From assembly GCA_964035545.1 (NCBI GenBank), contig OZ037769.1, forward strand, positions 6,444,429 through 6,508,428: 64,000 nt of DNA, written 5' to 3'. Position 1 is the stretch's first letter, and each line of letters starts with the position of its first letter. The notes under the pieces are model-generated. The model was not told the DNA's origin and made no database searches. It saw nothing but the letters and a program-made list of their open reading frames with translations. The stretch is from Bugula neritina (lineage: Eukaryota; Bryozoa; Gymnolaemata; Cheilostomatida; Bugulidae). Both the position numbers and the translations under genes were made by a program. Below, piece after piece: positions 49,211 through 61,530 of this stretch.

Positions 49211-50990
49211 GTTATGTTCTGTTGTATTATTTGTATATGATCAAGCACTGAAGGTGTAGAGCTTAACAATAGTGTGTATAGCAATGTAGCTATACAGTAT
49301 GATAGCTATAACTAGCCTAGAATGTAGATAACCCCAAGGTGCTGATCACTTAGAACTTGACTAGCCGGTGAGTAACTTCAATACAATAACATAACAAAAA
49401 TAAGAATATATTTTACATAGTTTCTTTTTGAAATGCTATACCTACATTCATCAACATAAAACTATATTTCGAAAATATCTATTTATATTTTGTATTTATA
49501 AACTGAAAAAGAAATGAGAAAATAAAACCTTAACAAACTATTACAGACACACATTTTAAAACTTTTAGGTGCTGAGCTAAAGACTATTTTTGACCAGCTG
49601 CTTAATTTTAAATTATTTGAATTGAGCAGATCCTACAATGACAATGTGTGAACATAATTATTATTCTAACACTGGTTTAATAGCACTTTACCCAGTTATT
49701 TATTATTATTGGTTAGATATAGTTTATTACTAATTTCACAATAGTTAGAGTGAAGTTAAACCTAAAGGTAAAATTTTAATACTAAAAGTAATATGATTTA
49801 ATTTATTATTATTTAATTTGTTATCTATGATTCATCAATTTCCATTTATTGTACGTAATAACAAATCAACTTGGTAAATAAGTGTAAATAAATTTAAATT
49901 GAAGTTAAAGATTGACTTGATTAGATTTACTTGAAACTTTGCAATTGCTGTGACTTTTTTACAGCGCTGCATATTTTGCAAACCTGCTGTAAGGACTAGG
50001 ATTTAGAAAATACATAGATCGATATTCTTTAAATTTAATTCAATATGAATAAAGAATAAGTCTGGCGATTTATCATCATTTTCTTCCATTTTACGTTTAG
50101 TTTTGATTTGTTTTTTTCATTTAAACTCACCTAAAAGTTGAAGCTCCAACAACAGTTTTGGTTTTACTTGACCTTTTCGTTTTACTTTTAGATTTTTGAA
50201 AATAAATTTAAAAATTAAAAGCTTTTAATTTAAGTTTTACACTTCAAGTTCAAGCTGAAGTTTTTAAAAAAAATTACGTTCTTTACAGTAAAAGTAATTA
50301 AAAGTTTGTAACAACCTTTACTATACTTACAAAGTAAAATAATTCATATCAGCATCAAACCAAAGGTAACTAGTTTGAATCACATTTGTGTGTTGTGTTA
50401 AAGATCTATTCAGATTTAGATTTGAATATCTATTTAGCAACCACGAAACTTGCCATCTTGAATGGCATTGGAAACCTGACGCTTTTCAATTGAGCTCGCG
50501 AAATTTGTGCCATAAATAAACTGACCTTAACTAGAGAGATCAATTGATTTTAGCGACACCAGCAATTCTTCATTTTCCGGTCATCAAAATGTTTTGAGCC
50601 ATTAGTCACAACAAATATAATCGCGAATTCAAAGACGAAGTCAAAATATTAATATTGCATACTTCATATCCAGTAATTGTAATACTATTACTATAATTAT
50701 TAATATTGCTATTAGTAGATCACCAACTTTATTAATAGATCTAGTTATTCATATTGATAATAGTTGAAAAAAATTTAAATACAAATATTATTATTATAAT
50801 CATGAATCAGTTTCAGTTTGAGTTGGCAAATTCACTAATCATCTAATGACTAATACTAATAGTAATACTAATACTAATAGTAATTCAAATTGATTATTGA
50901 AATTATAACTAAATTGAAATCATTCATTTTCACTTTCATTTGTATTTTGTTACTCAGTTATTGTGACTGTCTTAGTCTCTGGAATCTACA
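49211..50990. other. Intergenic region upstream of MED15
   Basis: AT-rich, with no ORF of interest. It lies between the Tc1 element and the MED15 start, and includes ACTAATAGTAATACTAATAC-like simple sequence near 50850. The head-to-head RAI14-like and MED15 genes would both have their promoters between 46860 and 50990. Confidence 0.45.
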
Positions 50991-53900
50991 ATGGCTGATT
51001 CAAATGATTGGCGCAGCAATGCATCTCGTCAACAAATGATAAGGACTATGTAAGTATGAGTGCACTCATCGTCACCCTGATTAATATAACTATAAGTATA
51101 ACTATAAGACTAAGACTCAAGTTATTCTTATACTTATAATTTATAGTAAGTGTATAACTATACGTTAGCTTAAAGTTAATGTATAAGTGTAACTATAAGT
51201 GTAACTATAAGTATTTCCATTTATAGGTGAATTTTAAAATGCCAAGTGGTATTGATTCATAATTTTTTTTGTAGAGAAGCAGCTTTAAGAAAAGGGCAAA
51301 TAAACAATCAAATAGACATCAATAAGATAATGCAATTTGAAGGACAACTCTTCTCTTCATCAACAGACCGAGTATGTATAATACTTGATGATATTATTAG
51401 TCATAATGTACACATTGTGATTGCTTGCTTTTTCGTACGATTGTGTAAACTTAGTTTCAATGGCCATTTGCATAAACTGAGGGCTTGCAATTGATTGTCT
51501 TTAGAATAATACAGTTTATAATTTTATCAACTTACAACTATACTTTTTTAAATTTCATGTATGGTGACATATTTCACTCTATAAAATAAACCTAAAGCCT
51601 ACCAAGAGCGCTTATTTGTTTGGAGTCTGATGCCTCACCGTTTTTTGCAAGTACTTGTTTTAATAACTTTTTTCATTGTTATTCACTTCTTATCTTGTCA
51701 TAGGATACATATAAAGCCAAGTTGAGACAGCTCATTATACATCTCCAAAATCACCCAAGTAAGTATATTCAGTTTTTTTTACTAAAGACTGTGGTCTAAT
51801 CATCATAACCCTCTAACCAAAATTCAATTGAGAGCTAATTGAAACAATAAAAACTGTATCTAATAGTGATTTTAGAATTTAAACGTTCAATATTTTCCAA
51901 ACCTGAAAGGATGCTGTTAACAGTGGTAAATATGGTAAAGGTGTATGAGGCACAGCCTAGTATCCAACTCATTAATGTATAAGCTATTGTTGAGCTAACA
52001 AGTGTAGGTTAATTGCTTATAAAAATTTTGTTTTTATGTTCATGCTCCAAGGAGCCGAGCCTCTTGTTTGTAACATTACATTTGCTCCTCAACTTTCAGC
52101 ATCTCATCTGCATTTACCAATAAAATGGGATAACTCCTAATCTAAAATGGCAATAATTATGTCTATTAGTTGCGTCTAGGCATTAACTTTACTTAGCAGT
52201 TGGTTTTTAAAAATCATCATTATTTGAATAATGATGCAACCATACACTATGTGATAAGCCTGAGTTAGGGAAATGCTTGAAGTTTTAAAACAATATTTTT
52301 GTAAATTTGCATAACGCTCAAAATAAAAATAATTGATAAAAATATGAATAGTAGAAGTGCCATGTTGACAACTGTAGTTATCAGTTGTCAACGTACTGTT
52401 CTGCATTTACTTCTAAGAAAACTCTATTATACACATTTTCATTTTCTAAAATGAAACTGCGATCTTAAAAGGAACAACTAGTATTCAACTACTGATACTT
52501 TTAATGAACAACCTGCATGTTTCGAATGCTTTACTTCAGTTTTGTATTACAGCTAAATTATTATAATTTCGCACATCAAAATTAACTTTTTTCGGCTATG
52601 TGTAACGTATCAAAATTGTTTATCAGTTGCAGTGAAATCGGACTCCCATGGAAACCAACAGCAAGACCAGCAGCCCCCTCCTCAGCAGCAGCCGACTATT
52701 TTCCACCAGAACCAGCAGCAGCAACAGCCCACCATACCAAACATGCCTGGACAGGCAGGGCACCTGCATCAAATGCAAGGTAAGAAGCCATTGGTAATAG
52801 TTGTCATATGTGGTATGCTTAATGCTTCAACTCTGAATCTCCTTGGAAAATAGCTGGTAGCATAAGAGGTTTTTTTTTGTTCATAGTTTGGGGAAGAATT
52901 CCGATTGAATACTTTTTGCCTCAGCTTTACAAATCCTTTATGGTTGTATTTTACTGGTTATTTATGCAGCACTGTATTACTATCCTCTGGATATTTTCCA
53001 CTTGTAGGTCACCGTATGGTGTCTAATAATAGTCAGCAACTGGTATCAAACACTAGCCAGCCTATGCAGCAAATCATCAGAACACAACCCATGGGACAGA
53101 TGACTCAGCAAGTCAACCAACCCCAGGTGGTGAGTCACCAACAGCTGGGTATACAACAAATGAGTCAGCAATCTGTAAATCAGCAGCAGCTAGGTCAGCA
53201 ACCTCTGGGTCAGCATACCATGAGTCACCAGTCTATGAATCAGCAACCTACCTCATATGCCAGCGACTCTCCGTATGGCCAAACTTCTATTCCTGTAAGT
53301 CTCCATTGTTGAGTATGTACTTGTACTTACTGACTTGTTTATCGTAGTTGCTATTTGTTGTAGTGAACATCTTGGTTTTTCAATTTGACAATATTCAACT
53401 GACTGACAATATTTAACTGACTGACAGTGTTTAACTTCATTATTCTTTGTTTTTTTTTACTAAATAGGTGCTGCTGCTATTTCTGGCTTTCACCAACAGT
53501 TTATTTTATTACTATTTTCATAATCATGCTTTTTTGGCTGGTTATCATGTTATTTGTATTGATAAAGGCTCTTAAGTAAAATAATTTGTTTCCAGAAGTT
53601 CTATAAATTTTAGTTATCATGATATTTTCTCACATTTGTACCTTCAGATTTCGAGATCTCTGTATTCGCCAAGCCAAAGCCTACCGATGCATAGTCCTAC
53701 ACCAGGCATAGTCAGGGCTCCACAACCATCTCCATCTATGAGTGTCAACACACCCGCCCCTAACATACGTAGGATATTTTATTCTATCTGTTTCTTTATA
53801 CACAGTCTTCCTTATGTTCTATGTTCCATGCATGACCATATATCAGACTGAGAAACACTCTCACACTATAGCTACATACTTATTTCTCTCCTTGATTTCA

Positions 53901-56900
53901 CCATAAGCAAAGCTTTGAATTGATTGCTGTTCCACTCGCTGATTAAACAATAAACAGCTACACTCACTAACTAGTGTTCATTTCATTGTTTTCAGTTTGT
54001 TACACAGGCCTTCACACAGGCCCACACACGGGCGCACACATAGGCACACACACATAATACATATTCTTGTATAATTTTATCAAATTTATATTAGATACAT
54101 GAGAGAGCAGCTGTGGTCTAGGGGTTAGAGCATTTGCCTATTAAGCATGAAGTCATGGGTTCGAGCCTGGACAAAGGCCATTGGTGATGTTAGGAAGAGC
54201 ATCCAGTCAAAATTGCTCCTGTGTCCCATCTGAATAAGTCCTTAGCCCGATTTAACAAAAACCCTTTCCATCAGGGGTTTCTCGCAGAGATGGCGACTAT
54301 AAACTTGCATGAGTTATATAACATAAGTGTTTTCGTTTGTAGCTATGACACCTGGAGATCCACAAGCTCCGAGTCCAGTGTCACTTCCCTCACAGCCTGG
54401 TATCACACCTACTGGGGGCGATGAAGAGCAAATGTATATAGACAAAGTTCGTGAACTCTCAACGTACATTGAGCCGTTGAAAAACATGATTGCTCAGATG
54501 TCTAAGGAAGGAAAGAGCAGCCAGCCAGATTACCAGAGGAAGCTGCAAGTCATGCTCAATCTTCTTCAACCTAATAACAAGTATGTGGTATTTAGTGTTG
54601 ATACATCGTGTAATCCTGTTGAACTGTAGAAGAGGTTATATGTATCTGTAGATTTTACTGTTGTACTAGTTTAAACCAATGTTCTGCTTCTTTCGTATAA
54701 TCAAAGTCAAGTATCATCATGATCTCTTTGACTATTCTTCACCTATAAAATTACTTGCTGAACAGATTTAACAATTCTCAACATTGGAGTAAGATTTGAT
54801 TTCTATGTGTACATAATTCCGGAAAATGCATGCAATGTTGCAATTGTATTTCAACTCCAATCAGCATTTTTTACCTCAAGTAACATGCTTTAGACGGTTA
54901 TTACAGATGGAGTTTTACGGAATAAAAACTCAATTAAAAATACATTTTTTTATTTTATACTGCTTGTATCATGATTAGGTATGCATTTAATTTTTCTGTT
55001 GCAGCAAAACTTCATATCAAATGCTTTGCAAATGCGAGGATGTGTTGAAGAAATTGAATCTGCCCATGGTATGTACATTTTTCTTACATGACTGTGTTTA
55101 TGTTGTTTTGGACATACTCATAGGCAACCCCTTTCATCGAGTGTCCATGCTTTACTGGTTGACATGCAGAACATGTGTAGTATTATATGAAGTCACTCTG
55201 ACTTACTAAATACTCTCTGGTTGTGATGGGGTTTGAGCCTTGGGCACCCATCTCTTTGCAATGCAGAACAGATTATGCTATATGCTGAATTCCTACTTTC
55301 TTGGATGGATAATTATGCCTTTTATGTAGAGCTACTGTTTGACTATTATCCATTATTACAGTTGCAGCTTTTCTCAGGCTAAAGCAGAATTTTGAGTGCG
55401 AGATTGAGAATATGCTTTAGAGTTGGCTGCAGGAGTTACCTGCCACACACAATGCATTGTCAGCGGCATCACAAAGTTCTAGATTGTATTTGCCAATGGC
55501 TTAGCTGTCCTGTTATAAATTATTTCATTTTGAGATTTCACTTTCTATTCCAAATAATTTTGAAACAAAAACGTAAAAATGGTTGCCAGCCAATAAGATC
55601 ACTATCGCAGAATATTTTCCCCGCCTTCGCTCAGCATTTTGATTGCATGAAATTTGTACAAAACAGCTCAATCTTCCGCTTGTTTGAAATTTTTGCTAAC
55701 AGTCCTTTCGGAAATGTGACTCTGCAATAAGTTCCAGGTAGACGATATGATGACAGTTCATCTTTATCAATTAATTTGTGTAGTTCTGTTGATTTGTAGC
55801 CCATCAAAACAGCTGATGTCATACCTATACCAGAGCAGAGTAGTTCCCATTGGTGTCAGCCGCTGTTGACCTCAGTGGCAGAGAATATCATGAACTCATC
55901 CATGTGTAAACATGCCTTGCGACAGACATTTGGACCGGCTCTACATTCTCTCTACGGTCCCAATATTGGGTAAGATGTCTGTTTCAGTAGTTGTCTACTC
56001 CTAAGACTTATGCTGTTTGTTGGTACACACTTCAGATCCTTCTGTGTAAGATTACTGATGCACAAAGTAAATTTTTAAGCTGGGTCTTTAGTTGATGGAT
56101 GGATTTTGACGGAATACGATCAATGAGCCATTAGTATAGTCATGAATAGTATTTTAACGCCATCTTGTTTAGCTTCACAAAAATGCTTACGTAGCAGTTT
56201 GTTATGTGGATTAGCATTAATAATTATACCACCATATGAGCTAGTAATATAAGGGAACCCTGCTTTTCCATCACAGAACAACCAAAGGATGTTGGTGTGT
56301 GTAGTAGTAATTGGATATCGAATACCATCAGTTATAAATGAAGTTTATTCATAGTGTAGTGCTAATGTTATTGATTTGAATTGACTTCATGCTTTAGTAC
56401 ATGTAGTAATTCGTAATAGCTTGTGATAGAGAGTAGAAAACTGGTTATTGATGCTGTTAATGCAACTGTCAGAATAATGAAGAGTTATTGGTATAGGTGT
56501 TGTTTCTCCCATTACTTGTAGTGCTGCCGTGGAACAAGCAGCACAAAATAGAAAAAGAAAAAGTATAGGAAGTTCAGTCACAGTACCAAAGTCAGCTAGA
56601 ACTGTACCTAATCTGATACAGGGAGAGCTCGCTAGGCTTGATAAAAGGTTCAAGGTCACTAGAGACAAAAACTATGATGATGAAGAGGGGTTCCACAGTG
56701 GTATGGGGCTCAAGCTTCAGTGTAACTTAGGTTAGTAGCAGAAATATTACAGGCTGGTCCCCTCCCCCTCCCGTCTTATCATCCTTACACGTGTTTTAGC
56801 CTGAGATATCATTCAGCTTTTATGCTTCTTTTGTCACTGGAACTGAAGGTTTAATTTCTAATTTAGTAATTATTTTACAAACTGCACAAAATGAAACTTA

Positions 56901-57732
56901 CTGATGCATTAGTTACAATTCTCACCTGTTCAGACCTGCTCATAATTGTGGATTATATTTCTAATGTTTGTAATTTCCTCTGCTACTTTTACTGACAATG
57001 TTTATACCAATCATCTGCTGTGTTACTGTGTTTCAGTTGATGCAAGCCTCCCGCCTGTGCCCTCTCTCAAGTTCACTCTCTCCGACGACTACCCTACTTC
57101 TCTCCCACTTGTCGACCTAACCATGGAGCTGTACAACTCCTCCGACTTCTTTCAGGAAATCAAGACTAAGTTCCTTAGTAACTTAAAAAGGCTTCAGGAT
57201 AAATACTCGATGACTGCACTTCTTGAGACTTGGGTTAGTGAAATTTATTGAGGTAGGTGCAGTAATGGAGGAATTGAGAAAAGCCTGTGTTCTAGATTAA
57301 TAATGTAGCATAAGAAGTTATGTTCTTGCACAAATTTCAACCCGCACTCCAAACCGAAATTTAATCATAAAATTAAAGAACTTAGGCTAGATCTCAATTT
57401 CTCCACTACTGCACTTAAATGAATTTATTCTTCTAACTCGCCTTTGGTGAAACTCTGAAATGTCATGATTTTGTTAATCATATACAAAGATTTTTGAAGT
57501 GTAACTTTTCAATAAAAGTACCAGCATTTTTAACTAACTGAATTTCACAGAATTCTGATAAATTAAAATGAGGTACATGTATATCTATTCCTCTTATATT
57601 TGATACTATCCTGGCTATAACTCTGATTAACACAATTATGTATTTTTACAGTTGGCAAGTGTAAGACAAGTATGCGCGAATTTGAAAAAGGAGAAGACAT
57701 CTTTACCCTTACAAATAGAAGTCGCTACCTAA
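50991..57732 (+). CDS. MED15: Mediator complex subunit 15
   Basis: Tail-module subunit of Mediator; links transcriptional activators to RNA polymerase II in the nucleus. Twelve exons: 50991-51049, 51275-51371, 51704-51758, 52633-52779, 53008-53294, 53648-53768, 54343-54580, 55005-55068, 55800-55969, 56522-56730, 57037-57233, 57652-57732. They sum to 1725 nt (574 aa), with every phase consistent. The first 70 residues form the activator-binding KIX domain (DWRSNASRQQMIRTIEAALR, KLRQLIIHLQNHP). A Gln/Pro/Met-rich middle region follows. The conserved C-terminal half has YIDKVRELSTYIEPLKNMI, WCQPLLTSVAENI, NLIQGELARLDKRF, LPPVPSLKFTLSDDYP and MTALLETW. It is shorter than vertebrate MED15 mainly because the Gln-rich region is smaller. 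A SINE sits in the intron before exon 7, and ATAACTATAAGT simple sequence fills part of intron 1. Confidence 0.95.
54105..54315 (+). mobile_element. tRNA-derived SINE, copy 2
   Basis: About 211 bp with A box GTGGTCTAGGGGTTAGAG and B box GGGTTCGAGCC, the same body as the copy at 44749-44957 (GGAAGAGCATCCAGTCAAAA, TTGCTCCTGTG), and the same end (AGGGGTTTCTCGCAGAGATGG, AAACTTGCATGAG). The two copies match over nearly their full length with scattered substitutions. It ends only about 27 bp before MED15 exon 7. Confidence 0.82.
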
Positions 57733-58298
57733 CCTCATTACTGTTCTTTTTAAACACTACAATATTTTTGCACTTCATGTTTAGATGAAATCTTTTTGTT
57801 ACTCATTAAGTCCTTAATTATGATACCCAAGCAATTTTTTTCAATGATATGACATTCTATAAACTCATATATTATAATATGTCTATAACATTAAGATCTG
57901 TCTTTGATAACTTTTTTGCAAATACAATTGCTGCAATATTGAATAAAATTTAGTTTCCTTTATTAAAGCCTGTTAAAACATTGATGCATTTGAAATAAAT
58001 AATAAGAAGTTGGTAATGACTCAAAAATATTACTCTTGATTAATCTATTAATGTTTATACATAGTTTAGATATAGTCTGTGTTTTATAATCTACATCTTT
58101 TATCCAGCATATAATACTTCTATGTAATGCTTTCATAATATAGCAAAACATTCAGAATAACAATTTCATAATTCAGTTGACTTTTCTAACTTGAAAAAAC
58201 TACAAGCAGTAGAAAAATATATAATTGTGAAAAACAGCCTATGAATATCAGCAATTCACTCAATTATGGAAGAGCAAAGTTTGATGTCCTCCAATGTT
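57733..58298. other. Convergent MED15/TTLL9 intergenic region
   Basis: AT-rich 3' UTR sequence of both genes. AATAAA-type signals occur on both strands (AATAAAAT at about 57943; TTTATT at about 57959 for the minus strand). No ORF of interest. Confidence 0.45.
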
Positions 58299-59874
58299 TC
58301 ATGTAGTAGGAGTTGATTTAGCTTTGGATAGTGCTAACATTTTATACATCTGTGTGAGTTGCCTTTCCCTGTCATTATAACAGCCAAGGAAAGAGTTAGG
58401 AGTGTCTAAACATATAGACACATTGTCCCAGACAGAATCTTCTTCCATAATCTGGCCATCATCCCAAATCAAGTCAAATCCTTAAGTAAATAAAATGTAT
58501 GCGAATGATGGGTGCGACATATATCAAGTATTGTATTGCTATATTACAGGTGACACGTTTTCAAAGTATTATATCTTACAGCTATACTTGACTTAAATGC
58601 ATCAGAGTTTAAGGCATTTGATTATTACTTGTGCTTCATACTTGTTTTACAGAAAATTTAACTCTAAACAATCTGTTGGCCTTAATTATTATTATAGTGA
58701 AGCATTTTACTAGTACCCGCTACTACACCAGTTTACTACACATACCTCCTACTCTTTTTTCTTTGCCACTCAATCTTCCTTCTAAATCAATGATGTTGAG
58801 AACATCTGTCAAAAGTCCATATTTGAGCTCGTAATCTTCTCGGTTACTTGCAGTTAGCGATGGAGATGCATTGATCTCTATTAACCATGGCTTCAAATTT
58901 TCATCCAAAAGTATATCATAGCCGTACATCTCAAAGCAATGCTTGTCATTAATGATGACTTTTTGAACACTTTGCAGACTCTTAATATATATATTGTCCA
59001 TATCAGCAAAAGACTTGTCTACTTTTTCTGTCCCGTGTTTAGCAGTTAAATATCTGCGAAGTTGCTGAATAGACCATTTGCATCCTTTTTCAGGATCATA
59101 ATCTGGTGCTGTTTTTTGTATTGCCACATTAGTTAGATGCACGTACGTGTCATCAATAGATTCTAAGGAGTATCGGGTGTTTGAAAAACGAGCAAACCCA
59201 CTTCGGTACAACCATACTTTCAAAGGGTTATATGACGTGACCAACACGTAAATTCGAACATCAAACTTTCTGCCGTTTATTAGGTAAGGATTATGGATGT
59301 ACCTTTGAACTACGTAGGTTTCAGGTGATGGTGTCATTGGATCTGGGTTAGCATTATACTCGCCTTTTTTCCAATCAGTAATGTCTTTCAGCTTTTTAAA
59401 CAAAAATATGCCTTTACCTTGAGACTTGGCCACAGGTTTCATGATCCAAATGTGTCCAAGGCATCTTTTAAATTCTTCAACAAAAATGTGGTATTCTGAT
59501 GGCAACTCGAAAGTTGTTGGATAGAAGTCAAAAGCTTGAGCTGAACCTTTGCCATGTTCTCTCTCAACTACTTTTTTCATGCGCCTGAGGTTCTTGACCA
59601 TCAAGTTTTTTCGGGTAAGTTCGTAGTGGTTTCTAAAATGACATATCTTAACATGCTCCTGAAAATATGTGTGGTCATAGTTTTCTTTAAGCCACTCTCT
59701 ATCGCACCAATAAAAGTCCCATTCATTAGGCTGAACACTATCTTGTGTTACTTCTTGCCAATTTCTTCCTCTCAAGACATCAGCAATTGTGTTAGATAGA
59801 GATGTTCGAAATCTTATTGGTCTGTCTATAATTCCCTTTTTTAGTTCTTTTTTCCCAGCCCTAAAGTTTGACAT
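58299..59874 (-). CDS. TTLL9: Tubulin polyglutamylase TTLL9
   Basis: Member of the tubulin tyrosine ligase-like family; adds glutamate chains to tubulin tails, in this subfamily mainly on axonemal microtubules of cilia and flagella. Two coding exons: 58746-59874 and 58299-58479, joined by a GTATGT...AG intron with consistent phase; total 1310 nt, so a boundary may be off by one base (about 436 aa). ATP-grasp features are clear: [37 protein letters not shown], the nucleotide-binding [69 protein letters not shown] and [14 protein letters not shown]. The second exon adds FDLIWDDG and [14 protein letters not shown], which match the TTLL9 C-terminus and separate it from other TTLLs. Having nearly all the catalytic core in one exon is unusual beside its intron-rich neighbours. 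Confidence 0.95.
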
Positions 59875-61180
59875 GCTACTTGTTGACTTGTATCAATTCA
59901 CTAAAAGCAAAATTGCACATTATATATTTTTATATTATATAAAAATATATAGTATTCAATATTATTTATATTATTTAATTACCATTAGGCATTATGACTA
60001 TTAGTATTATCACTGACACTATGACTATGAATTCAAAGATAAACTTGTAAGAACATAAAATCAAAGATCAGTATCTTGCACTGTGATAACTGCTGCTGCA
60101 AGAAAAATGCAATTTATGAATGTTTTTATATATCACTTAGATGATAAACATTGCTTCAACAATTATTTTTTTTAAATAACAAACTAACTGTTGATATTGT
60201 TAATACCTGTTCCCCTGCTCGCTATCTTATAGCCTGTTTATTGAGTGCTTAGTTATGCGGCGCAACAAATGTAAACCTACACCAATGGATATCGTTATAT
60301 ATTATTGGTGAATTGGCTAGATTCTAACCAATGGCAAACTCACACAGCTGTTTTAGAAATAGGCTAATCTAGTTTTTTGTAAAAGGGGTAACACACCAAA
60401 GTAGGGTTTTATTTTTGCAGAATAAAACAAGTAAAATTTATTACTAAAAACTATTCTTATTCAAAAGACTTTATTATTGTGTGGTCTTCATTAGAAGTTT
60501 ACAATTCACCACTATTTTCATCTAAACTAACTTACTTCCCCTATCATTTGAACTTCGAACGCGTGTATCCGGCGTAAGAAGAAAGCTTTCCGTAATTCTG
60601 ATTGAATGATTATGACCGTTGAACTAATTTGTATCCTGACTTTAGGTATTAGTATAATAGTTGTCAGGAGGTTAAAAATTATATCACTTGGAAAATGCCA
60701 GAACGTTATGCATGTGGTTCAGTAGTAAGCGTTAATAAATAGAAAGGAGGTGTAATATTGTTTATGATATTGAAGATCATGATGATGATGCAGGCGATAT
60801 CCTCATGGCTCATAGTCATCCTGATACTGATAGTGATACACTAATACTGATACTGATAATTATAATATATTATAGATGTGTGATACTCATACTGATACTA
60901 ATAATGATAATCATAGTGATGATCATTATATCTGCAGTACTAGTAGTAGTTGGTGCACTAAGTTAAAGTTTTGCTTTTGTCTTTTACTTTTAGCTTTGAT
61001 TTTAATTTTACGATTACTATTAGTATTACTTTTTACCTCTTACCTCTTCTTCTTTAGAAAGCACTAGAGCATATAGCAAGTGGTGCTCTTCAATAGAACA
61101 GGTTGCAGTCTTTGGTTAGCTCGTACATGTCAATTAGTTGTCAAATGACTAGTGTGCACATCATTACGTATAAATGTAGA
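59875..61180. other. 5' flank of TTLL9
   Basis: AT-rich sequence with no gene seen. Cryptic simple sequence (CTGATACTGATAGTGATACA and similar) occupies about 60770-60935. Confidence 0.45.
60815..60935. repeat. TGATAC-type cryptic simple sequence
   Basis: Irregular TGATACTGATA, GATAATCATAGTGATGATCA words, like those at 29420-29760. Confidence 0.65.
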
Positions 61181-61186
61181 TCACTT

Positions 61187-61530
61187 TTACTGTTTAGAAA
61201 GTTTAGATTTAAGTTCTCGTACTGTCTTTAGTAAAAAGCTATTGTAATAAGTGGATTTTTTTGCATATATTGTGGGGGGTACACCGCCTGATGTTGCTCT
61301 GGTGGCTGTTATACTTTCAGAGCTTTGTTTCATAAGTTCATCATATGTGCACATGAGCGATTTGTGATTTTCCTCTTTGGATAACAAGCGTATGAGAAGA
61401 GTATGCCTCGTGTTCATTTTTCTAGTTGCTAGTGTTTTTAATCGTAGCTCTTCGCGTGCCGCAGTTACACTCTCTCTTCCTTTGATTTTGGATATGAATC
61501 TAACGGCACCATTTTAAACCATTTCAATGT
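61187..61530 (-). pseudogene. LINE fragment: C-terminal end of an ORF2
   Basis: Minus-strand remnant related to the C-terminus of the LINE at 26190-29361. It reads AVRFISKIKGR, AREELRLKTL and a match to the YDE...TRA segment, against AIRFISNMKGR, ARDELGLRSL in the other copy. The Gln of the ELVQNSA segment is a stop here (TAA), and the rest of the element is absent, so it is a severely 5'-truncated copy of a related but distinct family member. The last ATG-initiated stretch runs 61417 to 61187. Confidence 0.8.

Noticed and set aside
44749-54315. Possible tRNA genes at 44749 and 54105
   Set aside because: A and B boxes are present but no acceptor stem or anticodon arm closes, and both are followed by the same non-tRNA body, so they are SINEs.
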